Below, piece by piece: positions 26,784 to 35,074 of a stretch of DNA of 64,000 bases; position 1 is the first letter of the stretch, and the number at the start of each line of letters is the position of its first letter. The stretch lies in NCBI GenBank assembly GCA_003212925.1, contig QCOL01000004.1, positions 1 through 64,000 of the forward strand. The letters are read 5' to 3'. This DNA is from Pelagibacteraceae bacterium AG-430-P08. Lineage in GTDB: Bacteria > Pseudomonadota > Alphaproteobacteria > Pelagibacterales > Pelagibacteraceae. The position numbers and the translations under genes were made by a program. Below the pieces are notes generated by a model. The model saw only the letters and a list, made by a program, of their open reading frames with translations, did not search any database and had not been told where the DNA came from.

Positions 26784-27845
26784 TTAGAAGCAAACAATAT
26801 GATCAATATGAATTGGTCTTTTTATGCCAAATTTTTCATTCTCCTCGTGTTGGTGAATATGATGAGAGTGAACAAAAACTGGAATTAATAAATTACTTGG
26901 CGTTTTAAGAGTGTAGATAAAATTTGTGCCCCTAAACTTTCTATCTATAACTTCAAACTTTAAGTTACTTTGGTCATCATGATGCAAGTCCTCTGGTTGA
27001 ACCAAAAGTTTTACTTTTGATCCTATTGGAAAAGGTTTATTAAAATTACCCGTAATTGTTCCAAGATCTTTATTTTCTAAACTTTTAGGACTTGTAACCT
27101 CTGCAGGAATAAGAATGCCTCTATTCAAAAAATTAACTACTTCTATTGAGTTTGGTAAATGATAAACGTTATATGGATCATCAAATTGTTTAAGTTCTTG
27201 ATTTAAAATAATTCCACATTTTGATCCTAAATAAAATGCTTCATAAGAGTCATGTGTCACAATTATTGTTGAAATTTTTAATTTATAAAGAATTTTTTTT
27301 AGTCTAACTTGAATTTCTTCTTTAAAACTTTGATCAACATTCGATAAAGGCTCATCTAATAATAACAAATCTGGTCGTGTCATTAAAGATCTTGCTAATG
27401 AAGCTCGTTGTGCTTCACCAGCACTTATCTCATGTGGGTATTTGTTGAGAATATGAGATATATCTAATAAATCGATAATCTCTTTTACATCAATTTTTTT
27501 TTCAATTTTTTCTTTATTTTTCTCTGAACCTAATAAAATATTTTTTTGAACATCATAATGTGGAAATAAACTATTATCTTGAAAAGCGAGAGATACATTT
27601 CTATTTTCAGGTTCAATATTAATTTTTTCTGATGAAAGAACTTTTCCATTTAATTCTATTGAACCTTTTTTTATTCTTTCTAAGCCAGCGATCGTTCTAA
27701 GTATGGTAGTTTTTCCAATACCAGATGGGCCCAAAAGGCAAATTACATCACCTTCATTCTCAATTGAAAAAGAAACATTTTTAACTTTAGTTTTTCCATC
27801 AATATTAAAATCAACATTTTTTATTTCAAAAAAATTTTTACTCAT
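26784..27845 (-). CDS. fbpC: Ferric iron ABC transporter ATPase
   Basis: A 353-residue ATPase. Walker A is GPSGIGKTT (residues 39-47), the signature ISAGEAQRASLA is near 140-151, Walker B is LLLLDEPLSNVD, and the switch His is in VTHDSYEA. The C-terminal TOBE-like domain ends in a His-rich stretch (HSHHIHQHEE), unusual and possibly metal-sensing. It powers Fe(III) uptake with FbpB and FbpA. Its start overlaps fbpB by 8 bp. Confidence 0.92.
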   Translation of the reverse strand: MSKNFFEIKNVDFNIDGKTKVKNVSFSIENEGDVICLLGPSGIGKTTILRTIAGLERIKKGSIELNGKVLSSEKINIEPENRNVSLAFQDNSLFPHYDVQKNILLGSEKNKEKIEKKIDVKEIIDLLDISHILNKYPHEISAGEAQRASLARSLMTRPDLLLLDEPLSNVDQSFKEEIQVRLKKILYKLKISTIIVTHDSYEAFYLGSKCGIILNQELKQFDDPYNVYHLPNSIEVVNFLNRGILIPAEVTSPKSLENKDLGTITGNFNKPFPIGSKVKLLVQPEDLHHDDQSNLKFEVIDRKFRGTNFIYTLKTPSNLLIPVFVHSHHIHQHEENEKFGIKRPIHIDHIVCF

Positions 27846-29457
27846 TATTATCTCTTAATATATATTTTGATGTAATTATAATGAAAGAAGTTGCAATTAA
27901 AATTAAAAATAATGATGGGGCTGCAGCAGCCTCTAATAAATCTTCGGATGCGGATATATAAGCTGTAGTTGCAAAAGTCTCAAAATTAAAAGGTCTCAAG
28001 ATTAAAGTAATAGGTAATTCCCTTATAATCTCTAAAGAAATCAATATACAAACAAATAATAAAGAGTTTCTCAAGAAGGGTATATGAATATTCATAAATG
28101 TTTTTCGTTTTGAATAACCTAATAAATAAGAACTTTCGTCGACTGAGATATTAATTTTTTCATATCCAGATTTAATTCCATTAAAGGCCAAAGAATAAAA
28201 TCTCACAAAATACACGAGAACTAATCCTAAAATAGAGCCAATAAATATTTTCTTGATAGAAAATAATCCTAGATTTTTAACAACACTCTCGTCGAACCAA
28301 GCTATGAAAGTTATAAATGCGACTGCTAAAATTACACCAGGTATTGCATATCCTGAAATTGATAAAGTTGATAAAATATTTAAAGTTTTATTTTTTGTAA
28401 CTCTATTTCCATAGTTTGAGATTAAAGAAAACATTATCAACACAAAGCTTGATAAAATAACTAAATAAAGTGTATTACTCAAAAGATTAATAATTTGTAG
28501 ATCAAATAAATTTTCTGGAAATTTAATTGTCCAATACAACATTTGACTTAAAGGAAATAAAAAACTTAAAAAGAAAACAAGAAAACAAAAAAGGAAGGCA
28601 GCTATTGATTTGGTTCCCTTAAGTTGTAACTTCTGTTTTTGTTTAAAACCTCCTTTTGAATTAAAGTGATATTTCGCTTTATTTCTTGATAAATTTTCTA
28701 ATATAAACAAGGCAAATATGAACAATAATAAGAAGAATGATAACTGATTTGCAAAAGCAAGGTCATCAAATGTTATCCATGAATTATATATTCCTGTAGT
28801 AAGTGTATTTATTGAAAAAAAATCTACTGCCCCAAATTCTGCTAGTGTTTCCATTGCAACTAAAGATAAGCCAGCAACTATTGCTGGTCGTGCTGCAGGA
28901 AGAATAATTGAATATAATGTTTTAAAATTTGTAAAACCCAAGTTTTTACCTAGGTCAATGAAGTTTTGTGATTGATATAAAAACGAAGCTCTAGCTAAAA
29001 TATATACGTATGCAAATAATGAAAAAGAAAGAGATAGTATGACTCCAATCATTCCATCAAATTTTGGAATATATAAATTATAATTTTTATCTCCAAATAA
29101 GTTTTTTAAAATAGAATATGCTGTACCGTAATTTTCAAAAAAGGCTGTTAATGAATAAGCATAAATATATGGAGGAACTGCAAATGATAGTATCAATGCC
29201 CATTTAAAAAAATTACTTAATGGAAATTCATAAAAAGATACCAAGTATGCAGTTCCAGTTCCAATCAAAAAAGTTAATAATAGAACACTTATCAATAAAA
29301 TTATGGAGTTAGAAATATACTCAAATAAAAAAGTATCTCTTAAAATTCCATAGTAATTTGATGTGGATTCAAAAAAACTTAAAAATACAGTTAGAATTGG
29401 AATAATAACAAAAATAGAAATGAAAAGAGAAGATATATACCAAAAATTTATTCTCAT
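27838..29457 (-). CDS. fbpB: Ferric iron ABC transporter permease
   Basis: A 539-residue inner-membrane protein formed of two fused binding-protein-dependent permease halves, each with an EAA-type loop: GKNLGFTNFKTLYSIILP in the first and SSYLLGYSKRKTFMNIHIP in the second. This two-in-one layout is standard for FbpB/SfuB iron permeases. It follows the fbpA/mini-protein segment after a hairpin and overlaps fbpC. Confidence 0.93.
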   Translation of the reverse strand: MRINFWYISSLFISIFVIIPILTVFLSFFESTSNYYGILRDTFLFEYISNSIILLISVLLLTFLIGTGTAYLVSFYEFPLSNFFKWALILSFAVPPYIYAYSLTAFFENYGTAYSILKNLFGDKNYNLYIPKFDGMIGVILSLSFSLFAYVYILARASFLYQSQNFIDLGKNLGFTNFKTLYSIILPAARPAIVAGLSLVAMETLAEFGAVDFFSINTLTTGIYNSWITFDDLAFANQLSFFLLLFIFALFILENLSRNKAKYHFNSKGGFKQKQKLQLKGTKSIAAFLFCFLVFFLSFLFPLSQMLYWTIKFPENLFDLQIINLLSNTLYLVILSSFVLIMFSLISNYGNRVTKNKTLNILSTLSISGYAIPGVILAVAFITFIAWFDESVVKNLGLFSIKKIFIGSILGLVLVYFVRFYSLAFNGIKSGYEKINISVDESSYLLGYSKRKTFMNIHIPFLRNSLLFVCILISLEIIRELPITLILRPFNFETFATTAYISASEDLLEAAAAPSLFLILIATSFIIITSKYILRDNNE

Positions 29458-29493
29458 AATTTATATTCCGCCTTATAAATATGGAAAGTATTT

Positions 29494-29523
29494 GTGTCCA
29501 CACTTTAAAAAAAGCGTGGACAC
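29494..29523 (-). terminator. Intra-operon hairpin between mini-protein and fbpB
   Basis: GTGTCCACACTTT (29494-29506) pairs with AAAGCGTGGACAC (29511-29523) with one A-C mismatch and an AAAA loop. There is no strong T tract, so a partial terminator or mRNA stabiliser is likely, allowing higher fbpA than fbpBC expression. Confidence 0.6.
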
Positions 29524-29534
29524 ACAGAAAAAAA

Positions 29535-29708
29535 TCAAAAATCAAATACTTTTAGGATATGCGGAACCTCCCTAGTTTTAATTTCTGAAATTTTTCTATC
29601 ATTTATTCTTTTATCGATTTTTTTACATTCCAAATAACATGGAGTGCATCCCTTTGAGGATTTATTAAAATCAATATCCGAAATAAATTTCTTTTTATTT
29701 TTCACCAT
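29535..29708 (-). CDS. 57-aa CxxCxxxC mini-protein in iron-transport operon
   Basis: The ATG comes one base after the fbpA stop codon, so it is read on the fbpA transcript. The product is 57 residues, with a basic N terminus (MVKNKKKFISD), three cysteines in CTPCYLEC (Cys21, Cys24, Cys28), and no membrane helix or signal. A cysteine trio in an iron-uptake operon suggests metal binding, though this is inferred. The ORF ends just before the 29494-29523 hairpin. I recognise no family. It was identified from the sequence rather than from any homologue. Confidence 0.6.
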   Translation of the reverse strand: MVKNKKKFISDIDFNKSSKGCTPCYLECKKIDKRINDRKISEIKTREVPHILKVFDF

Positions 29709-29709
29709 T

Positions 29710-30738
29710 TTACTTCCAGCCAGCAGCTGTCATTACTTCTAACGCATCTGCTTGTTTAGCTCCATAACTAGAAACTTTTGTTTTAAGATCTTGTTTAAAA
29801 TCTAAACCAATATTGTTTACCACTAACGGATTTGCTGAAACATTATCAATCATTGGAAACTCAAAGGTATTATTTACAAAATGTTCTTGAGACTCTGGTG
29901 TTAATAAAAACTCTACAAGTTTAATGGCATTAGTTTTATTAGGAGCATTTTTTACTAATGCTGCACAACTAATATTCATATGAGTTCCTCTATCACCTTG
30001 ATTAGGAAAAAAAGCTTTAACTTTTTTTGCAGCTTCTTGTTGTTCGGGACCCTTTTTACCAGACAACATTAATGCAAGATAGTAAGTGTTGGCTACGGCA
30101 ATGTCAGCTTCGCCAGCTGCAACTGCCATTATTTGTGCTCTATCATTTCCTTTAGGCGTCCTAGCCATATTAGACACAACTCCTTTCGCCCATTCAGATG
30201 TTGCTTTTTTTCCATTATTTTTAACTAATGAAGCTACAAGTGATTTATTATAGATATTGTTGGATGCTCTTATAACTAGTCTACCTTTCCATTTTGGATC
30301 AGCTAGACTTTCGTAAGTTAAACCAGATAGCTCAGCTCCAGAAACTCTCTCAGGTGAATAATAAACTATTCTTGCTCTTTTTGCGATTCCAGTCCAATGG
30401 CTTGTTCTAAAATTTGCTGGCACTGCTGCTTTAATAGCTGTAGATGTTAAACCAGATTGAGTCATTCCCTTTGATTTAAATACTCCACATCTTCCTGCGT
30501 CAGCAGTAATGTAAAGGTCTGCGGAAGAGTCGACACCCTCTTCTATCATTCTTTTTTCAAGTGCGCCTGCCTTACCATTTATCAAGTTAACCTTAATTCC
30601 TGTTTTATTTGTAAACTTGTTATAAAGTTCAGCGTCAGCCTTATAATGTCTTGCGTTAAAAACATTTACCTCATTTGCCATCACAACTGATGAGGTAAAT
30701 AAAGATGCTATCAATGCAAAAATTGATATATTTCTCAT
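29710..30738 (-). CDS. fbpA: Ferric iron-binding periplasmic protein
   Basis: Iron(III)-binding substrate protein of an ABC importer (family of FbpA/AfuA/IdiA). A signal peptide of about 21 residues (MRNISIFALIASLFTSSVVMA) is followed by the N-terminal NVFNARHYKAD, and the iron-coordinating tyrosine pair is in ANTYYLALM. The frame is open 7 codons further upstream, but I chose this ATG because GGAG lies 6 bases before it and it begins the signal peptide directly. A strong Fur-type box lies about 35-70 bp upstream. Confidence 0.93.
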   Translation of the reverse strand: MRNISIFALIASLFTSSVVMANEVNVFNARHYKADAELYNKFTNKTGIKVNLINGKAGALEKRMIEEGVDSSADLYITADAGRCGVFKSKGMTQSGLTSTAIKAAVPANFRTSHWTGIAKRARIVYYSPERVSGAELSGLTYESLADPKWKGRLVIRASNNIYNKSLVASLVKNNGKKATSEWAKGVVSNMARTPKGNDRAQIMAVAAGEADIAVANTYYLALMLSGKKGPEQQEAAKKVKAFFPNQGDRGTHMNISCAALVKNAPNKTNAIKLVEFLLTPESQEHFVNNTFEFPMIDNVSANPLVVNNIGLDFKQDLKTKVSSYGAKQADALEVMTAAGWK

Positions 30739-30764
30739 TATTTCTCCATTCTTCCGCATGATTT

Positions 30765-30806
30765 AATTGAGAATGAGAACTATTCTCATTGAGAATGATT
30801 ATCAAT
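30765..30806 (-). promoter_or_regulatory. Fur-box-like operator of the fbp operon
   Basis: A perfect palindrome AATGAGAA-CTA-TTCTCATT (30772-30790) overlaps a second imperfect one, ATTGAGAATGATTATCAAT (30788-30806). Both have the GATAATGAT-like texture of Fur boxes. The position, 30-70 bp upstream of fbpA, suits iron-responsive repression. Confidence 0.85.
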
Positions 30807-30827
30807 CGCAAAGATGTCGCAGGCTAA

Positions 30828-31718
30828 CTAAGACTTCCAGTCGCCTATTTTGCTGAACAAAAAATTCCTAAAAGCCTGAACTCTGGCTGTGTTTTTTAAA
30901 GATTGTGGATAAACGAAGTGTGCCTCTGTGATTGGTCCCTCAGATTTAGGTAAAACTTTAATAATATTGGTCGAATTACTTACTAAATATTCAGGCAGTG
31001 CTGCTAAACCTACTCCAGACTCCACTGCTAGTAAAAGTCCCATAACACTATTTACCTTCATTATAGGTTTTCTTTTTTTTCCGTCATGCATCCCTAACTT
31101 TAATGCCCACTCTGGATTATAAACTGGAGAAGGTGCTCCTTTGCCAAATGATATGAATTTGTGTTTATTTAAGTCACTCACAGTTTTTGGCATACCATAT
31201 TTTTCTAAATATTTGTTAGACCCATAAATATAATATTTTAGATCTATAAGCTTTTTTTGAATATAATTTAATTGTTTAGGTCTTCTCATAAAAATACCAA
31301 TATCTGCTTGTCTTGTACTTAAGTCCAGCTCCTTATCCTCAAAAATCAACTCAATTTCAACCTCGGGATTTAACCGCATAAATTCTTCAATTCTAGGTGT
31401 TAACCAATGAGTTCCAAAACTTCTAACTGTTGTAATTGTCAATTTTCCTGTTGGTTTATTTTTTTGATCTCCTAGTGAAGTTTCCACTTCTTTGAGTTTG
31501 CTTATAACTTCGTGTGCAGTCTTAAATACATACTCTCCATTTTCAGTGAGCGTAAGACCTCTTGCGTGTCTCTCAAATAATTGAACTTTTAAATCTTGTT
31601 CCAAAGATTGAATTTGTCTACTTATTGCAGATTGACTTAGATTTAGATTAATAGTTGCATTAGTAAAACTTCCTGCTTCTGCAACTGCATGAAAAATTTT
31701 AAGTTTATCCCAGTCCAT
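30828..31718 (-). CDS. LysR family transcriptional regulator
   Basis: A 296-residue LysR-type regulator. The N-terminal winged helix-turn-helix (residues 2-60, with GSFTNATINLNLSQSAISRQI) is followed by a substrate-binding domain. The start overlaps the acuI stop by one base (TAATG). Being co-transcribed downstream of acuI, it may sense an acyl-CoA or acrylate-linked metabolite, but effector and targets are unknown. No terminator is evident before the fbp regulatory region. Confidence 0.88.
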   Translation of the reverse strand: MDWDKLKIFHAVAEAGSFTNATINLNLSQSAISRQIQSLEQDLKVQLFERHARGLTLTENGEYVFKTAHEVISKLKEVETSLGDQKNKPTGKLTITTVRSFGTHWLTPRIEEFMRLNPEVEIELIFEDKELDLSTRQADIGIFMRRPKQLNYIQKKLIDLKYYIYGSNKYLEKYGMPKTVSDLNKHKFISFGKGAPSPVYNPEWALKLGMHDGKKRKPIMKVNSVMGLLLAVESGVGLAALPEYLVSNSTNIIKVLPKSEGPITEAHFVYPQSLKNTARVQAFRNFLFSKIGDWKS

Positions 31719-32719
31719 TATTTATTTAAATCAACTAAAACTCTTCCAGAAATTTCACCCTTTAATATTTTAGGATAAGTTTCAATTAACTCCTCCAAGC
31801 TAACAGTTTGAATAGATTTTTCTATTAAGTTGAAATCGATTAATTTTGCAGCCTCTCCCCAAATAAATTCTCTTCTTTTGATGCTACAATTAGCTGAGTC
31901 CATTCCCCAAAGTTTTATTCCTCTTAACATAAAAGGAATTACATTAGTATTTAATTCATTTGTACTTGCATTACCACATACTGCAATAATCCCATTTGAA
32001 TTAGTTTGAACAATTGCATTAGCTAAAATTTTACCGCCGACGGTGTCGACTACTCCATCCCATAAACCTTTATCTATAAGTTTTGGATCTTTATCAAATT
32101 CACTACGATTTATAACACTTTTAGCACCTAATGATTTTAAGTAATCCGCTTTAGAATCTTTTCCTGAGACCGCAATAACATTGTATCCCATCTTATTTAA
32201 TATCATAACCGCAATACTTCCAACTCCACCAGTTGCACCTGTAACTAAGACATCATTTACTTTTGCACCAAGCAATATTTCTTCTCGAGCTTTTATTGCA
32301 AATGCTGCCATTAAAGATGTAAAACCCGCAGTCCCTAAAATCATTGCCTGTTTAGTTGTCAAATCACTTGGTTTCTTTACTAAGAAGTCACCATTAACTT
32401 TTGCTATTTGAGAATATCCACCATAAAAAATTTCCCCAACTCTAAAACCAGTTAAAATTACTTCATCTCCTGACTTAAATTTTGAATTTTCACTATCTAA
32501 AACAGTTCCAGAAAAATCTATGCCTGGGATATGGGGAAACTCTTTTACTAACCTACCACCATTTTTTAAAATCATTCCATCTTTAAAATTAAGATCTGAA
32601 TAATCAACTTTGATAGTTACATCACCATGTTTTAAAAAACTTTTGTCTAATGATTTTACTTCTCTTGTAAAGTTGTCACCTTCTTGATTTAAAACTAATG
32701 CTTTAAATTGGTCTGACAC
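31718..32719 (-). CDS. acuI: Acrylyl-CoA reductase AcuI / YhdH-type oxidoreductase
   Basis: A 333-residue zinc-free medium-chain dehydrogenase/reductase. The NADPH-binding block is VTGATGGVGSIAV (about residues 158-170), and HIPGIDFSGTV and TAGFTSLMAAFAI are typical of the YhdH/AcuI branch. AcuI reduces acryloyl-CoA to propionyl-CoA and detoxifies acrylate formed from DMSP. That reaction is fitting for SAR11, but other quinone-oxidoreductase roles are possible. It lies between folE (2 bp upstream) and the LysR gene. Confidence 0.78.
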   Translation of the reverse strand: MSDQFKALVLNQEGDNFTREVKSLDKSFLKHGDVTIKVDYSDLNFKDGMILKNGGRLVKEFPHIPGIDFSGTVLDSENSKFKSGDEVILTGFRVGEIFYGGYSQIAKVNGDFLVKKPSDLTTKQAMILGTAGFTSLMAAFAIKAREEILLGAKVNDVLVTGATGGVGSIAVMILNKMGYNVIAVSGKDSKADYLKSLGAKSVINRSEFDKDPKLIDKGLWDGVVDTVGGKILANAIVQTNSNGIIAVCGNASTNELNTNVIPFMLRGIKLWGMDSANCSIKRREFIWGEAAKLIDFNLIEKSIQTVSLEELIETYPKILKGEISGRVLVDLNK

Positions 32720-32721
32720 TT

Positions 32722-33336
32722 TTAATCTTTTGAATTGCTTATTAACCTTAAATATCTATTTTGATAACTTAAATCTTCTTTGAATTGACCTAAATAATAA
32801 TTTGTGACTGTTGTAGCTTGTTCCTTTTTAATACCTCTCATAGTCATACATTGATGAGTTGAGTCTATTGTGACTGCTACCCCTTTAGCATCTAAGGATT
32901 GCATTAGTGTATTCGCAATCTGCATAGTTAATCTTTCTTGGGTTTGTAATCTTTTAGAAAAAACCTCTACTACTCTTGCTAATTTACTTAATCCAACAAC
33001 TCTTTCATTAGGTATATAAGCTACATGAGCTTTACCAATTATTGGTGCCATATGATGTTCACAATGACTTTGAACAGAAATATTTTTTTGAATAACCATG
33101 TCATCATACCCATCCACATCGCCAAAAGTTTTGTCCAAAACTTGAATAGGATCTTCCTTATAACCTTTAAAATACTCCTTAAATGCTTTAACAACTCTTT
33201 TTGGAGTTTCTAATAATCCCTCTCGATTAGGATCTTCACCCATCCACGACAAAATAGTTTTAAAAGCTTCTTCTGCTTCTTTGTCAGAGATCTTCTTCGA
33301 ATTTTGATTATTATCAATGTCTTTAACTAACTTCAT
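32722..33336 (-). CDS. folE: GTP cyclohydrolase I
   Basis: A 204-residue enzyme opening the folate/pterin pathway from GTP to dihydroneopterin triphosphate. Zinc ligands Cys92, His95 and Cys163 are present in SHCEHH and HQCMTMRG. The VGLSKLARVV and QTQERLT blocks are conserved. Folate is the C1 carrier of many genes in this window. It is the first gene of a folE-acuI-lysR run, divergent from hisI. Confidence 0.95.
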   Translation of the reverse strand: MKLVKDIDNNQNSKKISDKEAEEAFKTILSWMGEDPNREGLLETPKRVVKAFKEYFKGYKEDPIQVLDKTFGDVDGYDDMVIQKNISVQSHCEHHMAPIIGKAHVAYIPNERVVGLSKLARVVEVFSKRLQTQERLTMQIANTLMQSLDAKGVAVTIDSTHQCMTMRGIKKEQATTVTNYYLGQFKEDLSYQNRYLRLISNSKD

Positions 33337-33412
33337 GGAGGGGTTTATACATATAAATGCGTATTTTTAAAATATTTAATATATCTCTATATGTGCTACA
33401 TAATCACCGAAT

Positions 33413-33880
33413 ATGTTCAAAAAAAGAGAAAATGTGGTTGAAATTGAAGAAGGAAATCTTCTATCACCAAAATTTGATAATGATGGTTTAATACCTGTCA
33501 TTACAATGTGCTCTCAAACAAAAGAAATTTTAATGCATGGTTATATGAACGTTGAAGCATTAAAAAAAACAATTGAAACAAAAGAAGCTCACTACTATAG
33601 CAGATCAAGAAATGCTATTTGGCACAAAGGCAAAACAAGTGGTTTTGTTCAGAAAGTGACTGAAATCAAAATTGATGATGACCAAGACTCGGTTTGGCTT
33701 ACTGTTGATATTGGAGACGGAGCTAGTTGTCACGTCGGTTATAGATCTTGTTTTTATAGATCTATACCTCTTGGGCCTATTGAAAATGGTAGAGAAGTTA
33801 AGATGAAATTCACTGAAAAAGAAAAAAAATTTGACCCAGAAAAAGTTTATAAAGGTCAACCTAACCCAACAAAATTATAA
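33413..33880 (+). CDS. hisI: Phosphoribosyl-AMP cyclohydrolase
   Basis: A 155-residue histidine-biosynthesis enzyme. The characteristic AHYYSRSRNAIWHKG block and the metal-binding DIGDGASCHVGYRSCFY segment with two cysteines identify it. It is the HisI domain only, with no HisE fusion. The N-terminal region is about 20 residues longer than the shortest homologues. It is followed after 2 bp by the oxygenase-like gene, outside any his operon. Confidence 0.92.
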   Translation: MFKKRENVVEIEEGNLLSPKFDNDGLIPVITMCSQTKEILMHGYMNVEALKKTIETKEAHYYSRSRNAIWHKGKTSGFVQKVTEIKIDDDQDSVWLTVDIGDGASCHVGYRSCFYRSIPLGPIENGREVKMKFTEKEKKFDPEKVYKGQPNPTKL

Positions 33881-33882
33881 AT

Positions 33883-34518
33883 ATGGAAAAACTTGAAATG
33901 AAACTTGTAAGACCTTTTGGTCCATCAGTAATACATGCAAAAATACCTGTTAATACAGTTGAGATGTTAAATAAATATATTGATGGTATTGTCGCTGATA
34001 AAAAAAAATCATCTTCTCTTGATCATGGTAATCAATTAGTTGGTGATGTTACACAAGAATTTATGCTGGAGCCAGAAATTATGGAAAAAAGTGGATGGGG
34101 ACAATTTTTAAGTGCTTGCGTGAACCGATGGGTAGAATGGGAATTAAAAAAAAAAATCTCAAAATTTAAAATAATGACCTCTTGGGTAGTTAGACAATTT
34201 GAAAATGAATATAACCCTACTCATTGGCATAATGGTCATATATCAGGTGCAGGTTTTTTAAAAGTTCCCTCAACTTTTGGAAAACACATCCAAAAAAAAA
34301 ATAAAGACTATCATGGTGGGAGTCTACAGCTTATAAATGGCACACGACATTTTATGTCTCCATCAACTGTCTCTATAACTCCAAAAGTAGGAGATTTTTA
34401 TTTTTTTCCAAACTATTTGATGCATACAGTTTATCCATTTAAAGATACTAAAGAGGAAAGAAGATCAATATCATTTAATGCACAAATTGATGATGGTATT
34501 TATGATATTTATTCCTAA
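33883..34518 (+). CDS. 2OG-Fe(II) oxygenase-like protein
   Basis: A 211-residue protein resembling the putative 2OG-Fe(II) oxygenases (TIGR02466 type) that are common in marine bacteria and phages. Candidate metal residues lie in THWHNGH (residues about 112-118) and in FPNYLMHTVYPF, and the 2-oxoglutarate Arg is in ERRSISFNA. The substrate is unknown; family members may hydroxylate peptides or nucleic acids. It overlaps the next gene by 17 bp. Confidence 0.7.
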   Translation: MEKLEMKLVRPFGPSVIHAKIPVNTVEMLNKYIDGIVADKKKSSSLDHGNQLVGDVTQEFMLEPEIMEKSGWGQFLSACVNRWVEWELKKKISKFKIMTSWVVRQFENEYNPTHWHNGHISGAGFLKVPSTFGKHIQKKNKDYHGGSLQLINGTRHFMSPSTVSITPKVGDFYFFPNYLMHTVYPFKDTKEERRSISFNAQIDDGIYDIYS

Positions 34519-34891
34519 AGCAAAAATTCAAAAAAATGTTCTTGGAGAAAAATTGGAGGAGTGTTCTTTAGATCCCTTAACAGGATGGTATAGAGATGGT
34601 TGTTGTAATACTGATGAAAATGATCATGGGTTACATACTGTTTGTGCAAAAGTTACAACAGAATTTTTGGAATGGTGTAAAGAAGCTGGAAATGATTTAA
34701 TCACACCTCATCCAGAGTTTGGGTTTCCAGGTTTAAAAGATGGGGACGGCTGGTGTGTTTGTGCAACTTGGTATGCAAAAGCAGTAGAGGCTGGAAAAGG
34801 TTGCCCAATTTTTTTGAAACGAACTCATGAAAATACATTGAAAGTTTTACCAATCGAAACACTTAAAAAATTTGCAATAGATCTTTCGTAA
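34502..34891 (+). CDS. DUF2237 family protein
   Basis: A Cys-rich cytoplasmic protein of about 129 residues. The blocks NVLGEKLEECSLDP, GWYRDGCCNTDENDHG, HTVCAK, GNDLITPHPEFGFPGL and GWCVCATW match DUF2237, whose function is unknown. Several in-frame ATGs (from 34478) precede it; I chose the one nearest the conserved part, overlapping the oxygenase gene by 17 bp. The start is uncertain by up to 8 codons. Confidence 0.82.
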   Translation: MIFIPKAKIQKNVLGEKLEECSLDPLTGWYRDGCCNTDENDHGLHTVCAKVTTEFLEWCKEAGNDLITPHPEFGFPGLKDGDGWCVCATWYAKAVEAGKGCPIFLKRTHENTLKVLPIETLKKFAIDLS

Positions 34892-34905
34892 GATAAATTT
34901 GGATT

Positions 34906-35070
34906 ATGGGTGAAAATATTTTATCAGTTATATATCTTTTATTAGTAATTGCACTGGTCTTCCCGGGTTTTTATTATGCAAATAAAAATAAAAAAGTTTT
35001 TTTGAAAAATCTTATTATTTGGATAGGTATTATTGGAATAGTAATAATTTTTGCTAATTTTCTAAGATAG
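34906..35070 (+). CDS. Small two-helix membrane protein (54 aa)
   Basis: Begins 14 bp after the DUF2237 stop. The product (starts MGENILSVIYLL) has two hydrophobic helices, about residues 4-24 and 33-51, with a basic loop ANKNKKVFLKN between. It loosely resembles the N-terminal membrane part of some bacterial retropepsin-like proteins but has no protease domain. It converges on the ETF-QO gene. Confidence 0.5.
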   Translation: MGENILSVIYLLLVIALVFPGFYYANKNKKVFLKNLIIWIGIIGIVIIFANFLR

Positions 35071-35074
35071 CTAA

